Origin: Sterolibacterium sp.
GTDB taxonomy: Bacteria > Pseudomonadota > Gammaproteobacteria > Burkholderiales > Rhodocyclaceae
NCBI GenBank assembly: GCA_018061005.1
Contig: JAGOVA010000004.1
Span: forward strand, 30,578 to 94,577
Direction of reading: 5' to 3'
DNA: 64,000 nucleotides
Positions 56,632 to 63,675 of this stretch are shown here, one piece after another. The position numbers and the translations under genes were made by a program. A model generated the notes under the pieces. It saw only the letters and a list, made by a program, of their open reading frames with translations, searched no databases and was not told where the DNA came from. Positions within the stretch are counted from its first letter, which is position 1. Each line of letters begins with the position of its first letter.

Positions 56632-58065
56632 TTATTTTTTCTGGCTTTTCAACTCGTCTGCGTGGCGTTGTTTGAGCTCTCGCAGGCGGGCGTCGACTTG
56701 TGATCGTTCAAAGTAGTTGCCGTCGCTGCTTTTCTGGGCGATTTGTAATTGCTCGATGGCCAGGCCAAGCTGGCCTCGCAAGGCATAGGCTTCAGCCTGG
56801 GCGCGATGTTGTTGTAGCTGCTGCCCGAGTGCGGCATAAGCGCGCGCCTGGAGTTCGTGCATGCGCGCATCCCCGGCATAGTTTTGCAGGTCGTCGCTCG
56901 TGAAACGCAGTGCTTCTTTGGCTTGCTGTGCGCTCAGCAAAGTGTCTGCCAGCGTGTAGGCCAGGCTGCGTTGCTCGGGGTAGCGTACCAATGCGGCGCG
57001 CAAAATGTTCAGCGCGCCGGGCAGGTCGCCCTGTTTTTTGCGGAGATCGGCGGCCACAGCGTCGATCATGGGCGATACTGCTTTCAGCTTCTGTAATGCA
57101 GCAACTTCCTGCCCGGCCGCCGGGTAGTTTTGATCACGCATCAGCGCGATGGCATAACCGTAGTGTGTGGCAATCTCGCTGGTAAATTTACGTTCGCGTA
57201 ATTGCGAGGCAAAATCAGTGACCGCGTCGCGTGGGCTGCCTTCGCTGGCTTTCAGTTTGGCGCGAACCAGCAGGTAATCGAGGCTGTCCTCAACCTGGCG
57301 ATAAGGCATGGACTGGATACGGTTGGCCATATCCGCGATACGTTCGGTGGTTAGCGGGTGGGTACGCAAATAACCGGGGGCATTGTTCTCGTAAAGTCGG
57401 CTGAATTTCTGTAGCCGCTCAAAAAAATCGGCCATCGCGCGCACGTCGAACCCGGCGCTTTCGAGTAATTGCAGCCCCAATCGGTCAGACTCGCGCTCAA
57501 AATCACGCGAATATTTAAGCTGATTCTGGATGCTGGCAGCCTGCCCGGCCATCAAGGCACCCTGAGACAGATCAGAGTTGCTACGCGAAGCCAGAATGGC
57601 GACAGCCAAAGCCAGTAACATCGGCAAATGTCCCTGGCTTTGCGCGCTGATCTGGCGCGCCAGATGGTGCTGGGTGACATGCGAAATTTCGTGGGCGAGC
57701 ACGGAAGCCAGTTCGGATTCTGAGCGCGTGGCCATGATCAGCCCGGTATGCACCCCAATGTAACCGCCCGGCATGGCAAATGCGTTGAGCGTGGGGTCAC
57801 GCAAGGCAAAAAACTCGAACCCCTGACGTGCATCCGAACTCTGGGAAACCAGCCGGGAACCCAAGCGATTCAAGTAGCCATTGATTTCCGGGTCGCTGAC
57901 ATAAGAAGGCTCATGCAGCCGGATATCGCGCATAATCGCCTCCCCGGTGCGCTTTTCCACCGCTGGTGAGAAATCGACCTGCGATTGCTCGCCCAGATCG
58001 GGCAACCCCTCAGCCAGCACAACGGGAGCCATGCAAGCCAGCAAAATCAAAGCGCGCAATTTCAT
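56632..58065 (-). CDS. bepA: M48-family metalloprotease with TPRs (BepA-like)
   Basis: This 477-residue periplasmic zinc protease resembles BepA (YfgC), which controls outer-membrane protein assembly and LptD quality. It has a signal peptide (LRALILLACMAPVVLAEG), the catalytic HEISHVTQHH motif (HExxH), and a third ligand Glu in DFERESDRLGLQLL. The C-terminal half is TPR-like helices (QNYPAAGQEVAALQKL, GDLPGALNILRAAL). It ends in a basic tail. It is divergent from moaC, with the second REPIN between them. Confidence 0.9.
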   Translation of the reverse strand: MKLRALILLACMAPVVLAEGLPDLGEQSQVDFSPAVEKRTGEAIMRDIRLHEPSYVSDPEINGYLNRLGSRLVSQSSDARQGFEFFALRDPTLNAFAMPGGYIGVHTGLIMATRSESELASVLAHEISHVTQHHLARQISAQSQGHLPMLLALAVAILASRSNSDLSQGALMAGQAASIQNQLKYSRDFERESDRLGLQLLESAGFDVRAMADFFERLQKFSRLYENNAPGYLRTHPLTTERIADMANRIQSMPYRQVEDSLDYLLVRAKLKASEGSPRDAVTDFASQLRERKFTSEIATHYGYAIALMRDQNYPAAGQEVAALQKLKAVSPMIDAVAADLRKKQGDLPGALNILRAALVRYPEQRSLAYTLADTLLSAQQAKEALRFTSDDLQNYAGDARMHELQARAYAALGQQLQQHRAQAEAYALRGQLGLAIEQLQIAQKSSDGNYFERSQVDARLRELKQRHADELKSQKK

Positions 58066-58097
58066 GTTGCGTATAATAAGCCTTCCAGAAAAATGCG

Positions 58098-58162
58098 TGG
58101 GGTCAGGTCTTTAATTATCATATTCTCCCGTGTGAAATATGATAATTAAAGACCTGACCCCA
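58098..58162. repeat. REPIN-like palindrome 2
   Basis: Arms 58098-58124 and 58136-58162 are perfect 27-bp inverted repeats (TGGGGTCAGGTCTTTAATTA start) around an 11-nt spacer. The apex differs from copy 1 (CATATT against CACATT), and both arms carry the compensating change. It lies in the 128-bp gap between divergent bepA and moaC. Confidence 0.85.
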
Positions 58163-58193
58163 TGGTTGCATGGTTGTGAAAGGGAAGCCCTGT

Positions 58194-58694
58194 ATGAGTT
58201 CCGTTGAATCAAACAGCCCGCTGACGCATTTTGATGCAGCAGGGCAGGCGCATATGGTGGATGTTGGCGAGAAAGCCGAAACCCACCGTGTTGCTCGAGC
58301 CGCCGGGCGCATCGTTATGCAGGCGGCGACACTTGCGCTCATCCAAGCGGGGAACGCCAAGAAGGGGGACGTGCTGGGGATTGCCCGTATTGCGGCGATC
58401 CAGGCATCCAAACGCACCTCGGATCTGATTCCCTTGTGTCACCCGCTGGCCTTGACCCGCGTGGCTGTCGAATTTACGATAGACCTTCCGCGCAACGCCA
58501 TTGACTGTATCGTCACCGCTGAAACCTGCGGTCGCACGGGGGTTGAAATGGAGGCGCTCACGGCGGCCAGTGTAGGGTTGCTCACCATCTACGACATGTG
58601 CAAGGCCGCAGATCGTGGGATGCGGATAGAAAGCCTGCATCTGCTTGAAAAATCAGGTGGAAAATCCGGCCATTGGCTGGCAAAAAAAGATTGA
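58194..58694 (+). CDS. moaC: Cyclic pyranopterin monophosphate synthase
   Basis: MoaC converts the MoaA product to cyclic pyranopterin monophosphate in molybdenum cofactor synthesis. I use the ATG at 58194 (166 residues), with AAAGGGA upstream. The 58170 start adds eight unlikely residues. Seen are the [16 protein letters not shown] opening, [45 protein letters not shown] and [11 protein letters not shown] (catalytic Asp and Lys). tusA follows after 21 bp. Confidence 0.96.
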   Translation: MSSVESNSPLTHFDAAGQAHMVDVGEKAETHRVARAAGRIVMQAATLALIQAGNAKKGDVLGIARIAAIQASKRTSDLIPLCHPLALTRVAVEFTIDLPRNAIDCIVTAETCGRTGVEMEALTAASVGLLTIYDMCKAADRGMRIESLHLLEKSGGKSGHWLAKKD

Positions 58695-58715
58695 AATACT
58701 GATACCGGAGGCATC

Positions 58716-58952
58716 ATGAGCATCAATTTCGACAAAGATCTCGACGCACGCGGCCTGGCTTGCCCGCTGCCTATCCTGCGAACCAAAAAAGCATTGAATG
58801 AAATGAAGAGCGGCCAGATTCTGCGTATTCTCACGACCGACCCCGGTTCAGTGCGCGACTTCAAGGCCTTCGCCCAGCAAACCGGTAACGAACTGGTCGA
58901 AACCAGCGAAAGCGAAAACAAGGAATACGAGTTTTTCCTGCTACGCCGCTGA
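58716..58952 (+). CDS. tusA: TusA-family sulfurtransferase
   Basis: This 78-residue cytosolic sulfur carrier has the active cysteine in the GLACPLPILRTKKAL motif (CPxP). The tail is EYEFFLLRR. TusA relays sulfur for tRNA thiolation and cofactor synthesis, and in sulfur oxidisers for the dissimilatory pathway. No other sulfur-oxidation gene is in the window, so the role is open. AGGAG-like GGAGGCATC precedes the ATG. It ends 5 bp before the third REPIN. Confidence 0.92.
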   Translation: MSINFDKDLDARGLACPLPILRTKKALNEMKSGQILRILTTDPGSVRDFKAFAQQTGNELVETSESENKEYEFFLLRR

Positions 58953-58957
58953 AAACC

Positions 58958-59269
58958 ATGGGGTCAGGTCTTTGATTATCACATTTTGAACGCTCTTTTG
59001 AGCCGGCAACAAGCGGTTGAACTTGACGCCATTCTCCCGCGCAGATGGGAATCCAGGTAACCCATACACAATAGGCAATAGGCCACCAACCGCCTTTGTC
59101 GTTCCCGCGCAGGCGGGAATCCAGGGGTTGTGAGGCACATTGGGAGGATCTGTGTCATCGTCTGCGCGGTGAGATGAATGTGGGTGTGAACGTAAACGCG
59201 AACGAGTGCGTTGCGGGTCATTCATTCCGGCCAGCATCGAAAATGTGATAATTAAAGACCTGACCCCAT
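58958..59269. repeat. REPIN-like pair 3, split by about 250 bp
   Basis: The left arm (58958-58987) and the right arm (59240-59269) are inverted copies, differing at one base (TTTGATTA against the expected TTTAATTA). They are separated by 252 bp, instead of the 8 to 11 bp of the other two copies. The insert holds two dRS3-like palindromes and a heptamer pair (AATAGGC twice at 59070-59083), and no gene. The gap between tusA and the next gene (about 420 bp) is otherwise featureless. Confidence 0.75.
59031..59120. repeat. dRS3-like palindromes, one degenerate and one intact
   Basis: GTTCCCGCGCAGGCGGGAAT at 59101-59120 is followed by CCAGG. A degenerate copy at about 59031-59052 (ATTCTCCCGCGCAGATGGGA) is also followed by a CCAGG-type end. 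Both relate to the pair at 50761-50861. Confidence 0.6.
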
Positions 59270-59376
59270 TTGTTGTTGTTTGGCTGTGAGATATTTCATG
59301 GATTTTTGTGTTGGATGACGCAGCGTTCAAGGATGGTGCTGGGTTTTTGCCTTATTTGAGATGTTAAGATGACAAG

Positions 59377-59988
59377 ATGCTAGGAAATCTTGCCCAGTCA
59401 GCATTGTCGATGAGCTCCTCTGGCGCGCCTAACTTGGGCGCGCGGAGTGTTTTTGCGCGTCCAGCAGTTCAGCTGCGGTTGCGGATGCGCGGTTTTACGT
59501 TGGTTGAGTTGGTGGTGGTCATCATCATTATCAGCATATTGGCTACGGTAGCGGCCACCAAAATGTCATTGATCACTGGTTTTGATGAGGCGGTTTACCG
59601 CGACAAGGTCAAGGCCACGCTGGAATACGCACGAAAATCAGCGGTGGCGAGCCGGAGAGTGGTCTGCGCCACGGTTTCTGGCAGCGCGCTCACCCTGGAA
59701 ATTGCAGAAAGCATCCCTGAGACTACGGGCGGAACATGCCCTGCGGGCAAGCATAATCTGGTGTTGCCTGCGGCAGACAATCGTTGTGGTAGTGGGGTTA
59801 CGCATGGCGTTTGCCCATCAAACGTTCTGAGCCTGCCGGATGCCCAGCTGAATTTCGACGCGCTGGGTCGCCCCATGAGTGCGGCCGGTGTGGTGCTTAC
59901 TGCAGATACAGTCTGGACGGTCACCAATACCAGCACCAGCGGCACGTCCACACTAACGGTTGCGGCGGAATCTGGCTATGTGTATTGA
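59377..59988 (+). CDS. mshC: MshC-like minor pilin, cassette B
   Basis: This prepilin-like protein has 203 residues from the ATG at 59377, which gives a long 37-residue leader. Later ATGs at 59410 and 59485 are in frame, and the last sits directly at MRGFTLVELVVVII. It has the helix IIISILATVAATKM, then ARKSAVASRRVVC and AAGKHNLVLPA with cysteines, and ends ESGYVY. It matches cassette A's gene at 52815-53333. It overlaps mshD by 11 bp. Confidence 0.8.
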   Translation: MLGNLAQSALSMSSSGAPNLGARSVFARPAVQLRLRMRGFTLVELVVVIIIISILATVAATKMSLITGFDEAVYRDKVKATLEYARKSAVASRRVVCATVSGSALTLEIAESIPETTGGTCPAGKHNLVLPAADNRCGSGVTHGVCPSNVLSLPDAQLNFDALGRPMSAAGVVLTADTVWTVTNTSTSGTSTLTVAAESGYVY

Positions 59989-60661
59989 TTCTGTTGGTTC
60001 TGCTGATTTTGTTGGCACCGCTGCCAATGTGCGTGGCGGTTATCGTTTGCGCGCCCCGCGCCACGCCAGGGGCTTTACCCTGATCGAAATGATCGTTTTC
60101 ATCATCATCGTCAGCGTGGCACTGGCTGGGGTGTTGAGTGTGTTGAACGTGACAACGAAAAACAGTGCCGATCCGTTGTTGCGCAAACAGATGCTGACCA
60201 TCGCCGAGGCACTGCTGGATGAAGTGCAGATGCGCCCCTTCACCTATTGCGACCCGAACGATGCCAACGCTGCAACCGCTGCATCCCCCGCAGACTGTAC
60301 GGTAGCCGCAGCGCAGCAGATTTTTGGTCACAAGGCGACAACCAACCGCGCCACCTATGACAACGTGGGCAACTATTGCGCCGAAACTGGAACCAACAAT
60401 GCCGCCTGCTCTGACGTCACGCTCGGCACGGCAGGCAGCGATGCCAGCCAGATTCCCGATCTCACCGGGGTTGGCACATTTTCTCCGCCAGGTTACTGGG
60501 CAACCATCAGCCTGGCACCCCAGGCACTGGGGGCTATCACCTCCACGAATACGGCAGCGGGGCTGAACGTGATCCAGATTACCGTGACGGTGGCCTCTGC
60601 CAAAACCAGTGAAACCATCACCCTGCAAGGTTATCGCACCCGCTGGGCGCCCAACCCATGA
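59978..60661 (+). CDS. mshD: MshD-like minor pilin, cassette B
   Basis: This 227-residue prepilin-like protein starts at the ATG at 59978. It has a long leader ending HARGFTLIEMIVFIII, the family motif SADPLLRKQMLTIAEALLDEVQM, and a C-terminus ending SETITLQGYRTRW. It is longer than its cassette A homologue by about 50 residues, mainly in the Cys-containing middle. It overlaps mshC by 11 bp and mshO by 4 bp. Confidence 0.82.
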   Translation: MCIDSVGSADFVGTAANVRGGYRLRAPRHARGFTLIEMIVFIIIVSVALAGVLSVLNVTTKNSADPLLRKQMLTIAEALLDEVQMRPFTYCDPNDANAATAASPADCTVAAAQQIFGHKATTNRATYDNVGNYCAETGTNNAACSDVTLGTAGSDASQIPDLTGVGTFSPPGYWATISLAPQALGAITSTNTAAGLNVIQITVTVASAKTSETITLQGYRTRWAPNP

Positions 60662-61587
60662 TGAACACGAAGGCGAGCTGGCCTCGTTTCCCAACCAACC
60701 TGCGTTCTGCGCGCCCGCGCGCGGCAGGCTTCACCATGATCGAGCTGGTCGTGTCGATGGTCATCGCCAGCGTCGTCGTCGGCATGGTCTCCATCTTCAT
60801 CCGTAGCCCGGTCATGGGCTATATCGACAGCGTACGCCGGGCGGAGCTCACCGATACGGCTGACTACAGCCTGCGCCGGATCGCGCGTGAAGTTCGCCTC
60901 GCCCTACCCAACAGCCTGCGCGTAACAGATAGCGGCGGCGTGACCTACATCGAGTTTATCGTTACCAGCGGCGGCGGGCGTTATTGCAGCACGTTTGACG
61001 GCATCGCCTGCACGAATGAACTGAGCTTCAATTCAGCCAACCCCAGCACCACTTTTGACGTGGTTGGCATGCCTGCCGCGAATGTGCCGATCGCCATAGG
61101 CGACTTCATCGTCGTCAATAACTGGGGGCAGGATGTTGTGGCGCACCATAGCAATGCCCCCGCCGATGCCTATGCCAGTTGTGGTGGCGCAGCAGGCTGC
61201 AACATTGCCGCAGTGGCTGGTGTGGCGGGTAACACAGTCACCCTGTCGGCCAACCGCTTTGCTGCACAAAGCCCGCCCATGCCCTCGAACTCCAGCAGGT
61301 TTCATGTCGTTCCCAGTGGTGTCAGGGCAGTCACCTATGCCTGTCCGGCAGCGCGCGGCGTGATGCGTCGCTACATGAACTATGGCTTCAATGCCGCCCA
61401 GGTCACGCCCCCGGTGGGCGGTAGCTCCTCCATCATCGCCAATAATGCGCGCTGTGTGGTGAGCTACGACAATAACGTGGGCAACCAGCGCACTGGCATG
61501 CTGACCATCGCGTTGACGCTCTTTGATGACGCGGGCGAAGAAAGCGTCATTCTGCTGCGCGAAATTCATCTGGATAACTCGCCATGA
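60658..61587 (+). CDS. mshO: MshO-like minor pilin, cassette B
   Basis: This 309-residue prepilin-like protein has AGFTMIELVVSMVIASVVVGMV as leader and helix, with YSLRRIAREVRLALPNSLR and GGGRYCSTFDG shared with cassette A. It contains several cysteines. The start ATG overlaps the mshD stop by 4 bp and its own stop overlaps mshP by 4 bp. It most likely helps initiate an MSHA-type pilus. Confidence 0.82.
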   Translation: MMNTKASWPRFPTNLRSARPRAAGFTMIELVVSMVIASVVVGMVSIFIRSPVMGYIDSVRRAELTDTADYSLRRIAREVRLALPNSLRVTDSGGVTYIEFIVTSGGGRYCSTFDGIACTNELSFNSANPSTTFDVVGMPAANVPIAIGDFIVVNNWGQDVVAHHSNAPADAYASCGGAAGCNIAAVAGVAGNTVTLSANRFAAQSPPMPSNSSRFHVVPSGVRAVTYACPAARGVMRRYMNYGFNAAQVTPPVGGSSSIIANNARCVVSYDNNVGNQRTGMLTIALTLFDDAGEESVILLREIHLDNSP

Positions 61588-62021
61588 CGCGCCAGACACG
61601 CTCTTCCCGCCCGATCCAGCAAGGCATGGCACTGCTCTCCGCGATTTTCATCCTCGTGGTGCTGGCACTGATCGGTGCGTTTGCGGTGCACGTTTCCACC
61701 ATGCAGCACGTCAGCTCTGCCCAGGACGTGCAAAGCGTGCGTGCCTACCAGGCAGCGCGCGCGGGCATCGAGTGGGCGCTGTATCAAGTGCAGACCATCA
61801 ATGGCGGAAACTGTGCCGGATCAACCAACTTAACCCCCGCTGGTGTCGGCTTTACCGGGCTGACAGTCACCGTCACCTGCACCGGCAACGCGCAGCTCTA
61901 TCAGATCGCCGCAGTGGCCTGCAACCAGCCAGCAGGTGGAAGTTGCCCGAATGAAGGGGGCTTCAGCAACATGTATATCGAACGTCGGCTGGAAGTTAAA
62001 TTGCGGACGGATACCAACTGA
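61584..62021 (+). CDS. mshP: MshP/PilX-like minor pilin, cassette B
   Basis: This 145-residue protein has a hydrophobic helix (GMALLSAIFILVVLALIGAFAV) and RAYQAARAGIEWALYQV, matching the cassette A gene at 50981. It has fewer cysteines than the A copy. It is the last gene of cassette B. Its stop codon abuts directly the decayed hipA remnant on the other strand. Confidence 0.78.
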   Translation: MTRQTRSSRPIQQGMALLSAIFILVVLALIGAFAVHVSTMQHVSSAQDVQSVRAYQAARAGIEWALYQVQTINGGNCAGSTNLTPAGVGFTGLTVTVTCTGNAQLYQIAAVACNQPAGGSCPNEGGFSNMYIERRLEVKLRTDTN

Positions 62022-62203
62022 TACGCGATGAACGATCTGGCATCAAGCGTCAGTTGCGGATCGATAGCAAAGGCGATGTCTTGTTGCGTCAATCAGGCCT
62101 TGTCGTAATGGAAATGAATCTGGCCGTGATCATGGGTCAACGTGCCCAATCGCTGCAGCGGGCACAGATCGCAATCGAGCCAGACCTCGAGTGACCCATT
62201 CAT
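62022..62203 (-). pseudogene. hipA remnant, N-terminus only with an in-frame TGA
   Basis: Read on the minus strand, an ATG at 62203 overlaps the hipB stop (ATGA). It opens MNGSLEVWLDCDL, LGTLTHDHGQI and HFHYDKA, then hits TGA at 62093-62095 where HipA proteins usually have Trp. The same frame goes on DIAFAIDPQLTLDARSF, typical of the next HipA segment, and the homology then ends near 62022. The piece is about 60 codons of an N-terminal HipA domain, truncated by the end of cassette B. HipA is a serine kinase toxin in hipBA modules. This remnant cannot act. Confidence 0.72.
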
Positions 62204-62508
62204 TTCCGTGTCTTTCTCAGGGCGGGCAAGGCCAGGTCTTGCAGGCGGCGGCCCAGTACATCGTCCGCCGCCACCGTGGAGAGATCGTTTTCCAGCCCAT
62301 AGATGGCGAGAATGCGCAGGTAAGTCCCCAAGGTGACGGATGGATCGCCGCGTTCCGCCTTGGCCAGCGTTGGCCGTGAAATATGGGCACGTTCGGACAC
62401 CACGACCGCCGTCAAACGGCGGCGCAGTCGGGCAAGCCGCAGCCGCTCACCAAAATCAGCGAGCAATTTGGCTTCAAAAGGGAATGAGAGCGGGGCTTTG
62501 CTGGGCAT
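62200..62508 (-). CDS. HipB-like helix-turn-helix antitoxin/regulator
   Basis: This 102-residue XRE-type protein starts at the ATG at 62508. It has a helix-turn-helix in FGERLRLARLRRRLTAVVVSERAHISRPTLAKAERGDPSVTLGTYLRILAIYG and a short basic tail ending RKTRK. The gene order hipB then hipA with an ATGA overlap matches hipBA modules. The regulator is intact although the toxin is broken. A palindrome sits just upstream and is likely its operator. Confidence 0.75.
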   Translation of the reverse strand: MPSKAPLSFPFEAKLLADFGERLRLARLRRRLTAVVVSERAHISRPTLAKAERGDPSVTLGTYLRILAIYGLENDLSTVAADDVLGRRLQDLALPALRKTRK

Positions 62509-62516
62509 AGTGAAAT

Positions 62517-62551
62517 CATTATCGACACCAGATGCATGTATGTCAATAATG
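62517..62551. promoter_or_regulatory. Operator-like inverted repeat upstream of hipB
   Basis: CATTATCGACA (62517-62527) and TGTCAATAATG (62541-62551) match as inverted repeats at 10 of 11 positions, around a 13-bp spacer. It begins 9 bp from the hipB start, as expected for autoregulation. It may also influence the divergent gene at 62668. Confidence 0.6.
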
Positions 62552-62667
62552 GTTAACATTTCTACCAAAAACAGCAGCTTGCCTGATTGCTTCCGTCATG
62601 GGCTTGATCGTTTTGTGTTAAATTTTCCTTTCTTTTTTATAAAAAATGGTGTGTGAAAGGAAAATAT

Positions 62668-63675
62668 ATGTATTACAGTGAGTTAACATCTAATCAACTG
62701 CGGGTATCGGTTGATTTGCGGCAAACCTATTCGGCGTATCGTGATTCGCATCACCAGGCGGCGAGATACGCCGGTGGGATGAGTTGGAAAACCGTGGCAG
62801 GGCGGGACTACCTGATAAAAATCGTGAATCGCCGTGGCGGCACAAAAAGCCTTGGTGCGCGATCGCAAGAAACAGAAGCGATCTATGCGGAGTTTGTGGC
62901 GGGTAAAGCCCGTGCTCAAGATCGAGAAGCCTCTTTATTGCGTTCGCTCAGGGAAATGTCCGGGATGGCAAAAGGCATCTTGCTGAATCGTGTTCCAACG
63001 ATTGTGGCCGCCACGTTACGCAAACTGGATGACTATAAGTTACTGGGCAAAAACCTGATCGTGATTGGCACAAATGCACTCTACGGCTATGAAGCCATTG
63101 CAGGCGTACAGTTCGATGCAGGTTTGATGGCAACCACCGATATGGATTTTTTGTGGGATGCGCGCGCAACCTTGAAACTTGCGATGCTCGATGATGCGGT
63201 TGCCGAAGCGGGCGTTCTCGCGGTGTTGCAAAAAGTAGATCGCTCTTTTGAGCCTGTTAGCATCGATGGCTTCAGGGCAGTCAACAAAACAGGGTTTTAC
63301 ATTGATCTTGTCAAACAAGCACCGAATCCACCGTGGCGGGCAGATGAACCGGAGCGGATCGCAAAAGCAGACTTGACGCCATCATGGTTACCCAATATCA
63401 AATGGCTGTTAGCGAGTGAAAAATTTCACTCCATTGTCGTCGGGCAAGATGGTTTTCCCGCACCCATGGTGAGCCCAGACCCACGAGCCTTTGCTGTTTA
63501 TAAGCAATGGTTGAGTCGTCAACCCGATCGGGAACCCGAGAAAAAGAAACGAGATCAACAACAAGCTGCGGCAACTATTGCATTGGTGCGCGCAAGCTTC
63601 CCTCATTTGCCCCTGGATGCCAATGCAGACAGAATGTTCCCGTCCGAGGTGCGCGGTTGGTTATCCAGCCGCTGA
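62668..63675 (+). CDS. GSU2403-family nucleotidyltransferase-fold protein
   Basis: This 335-residue protein starts at the ATG at 62668, with AAAGGA upstream. A GTG at 62653 is the alternative. It has MSWKTVAGRDYLIKI near residues 38-52. The nucleotidyltransferase-fold signature LIVIGTNALYGYE (about 130-142) is followed by TTDMDFLWD (about 156-164), whose two aspartates fit the catalytic Asp pair. This is the GSU2403-type uncharacterised family. Substrate is unknown. It may modify tRNA or another RNA, or act like toxins with such folds. The gene is more AT-rich than the main part of the window. Confidence 0.75.
   Translation: MYYSELTSNQLRVSVDLRQTYSAYRDSHHQAARYAGGMSWKTVAGRDYLIKIVNRRGGTKSLGARSQETEAIYAEFVAGKARAQDREASLLRSLREMSGMAKGILLNRVPTIVAATLRKLDDYKLLGKNLIVIGTNALYGYEAIAGVQFDAGLMATTDMDFLWDARATLKLAMLDDAVAEAGVLAVLQKVDRSFEPVSIDGFRAVNKTGFYIDLVKQAPNPPWRADEPERIAKADLTPSWLPNIKWLLASEKFHSIVVGQDGFPAPMVSPDPRAFAVYKQWLSRQPDREPEKKKRDQQQAAATIALVRASFPHLPLDANADRMFPSEVRGWLSSR

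Noticed and set aside
53330-62021. Insertion sequence or prophage in the pilin region
   Set aside because: No transposase, integrase or phage gene is seen. The repeats fit REPIN and dRS3-type non-coding elements.
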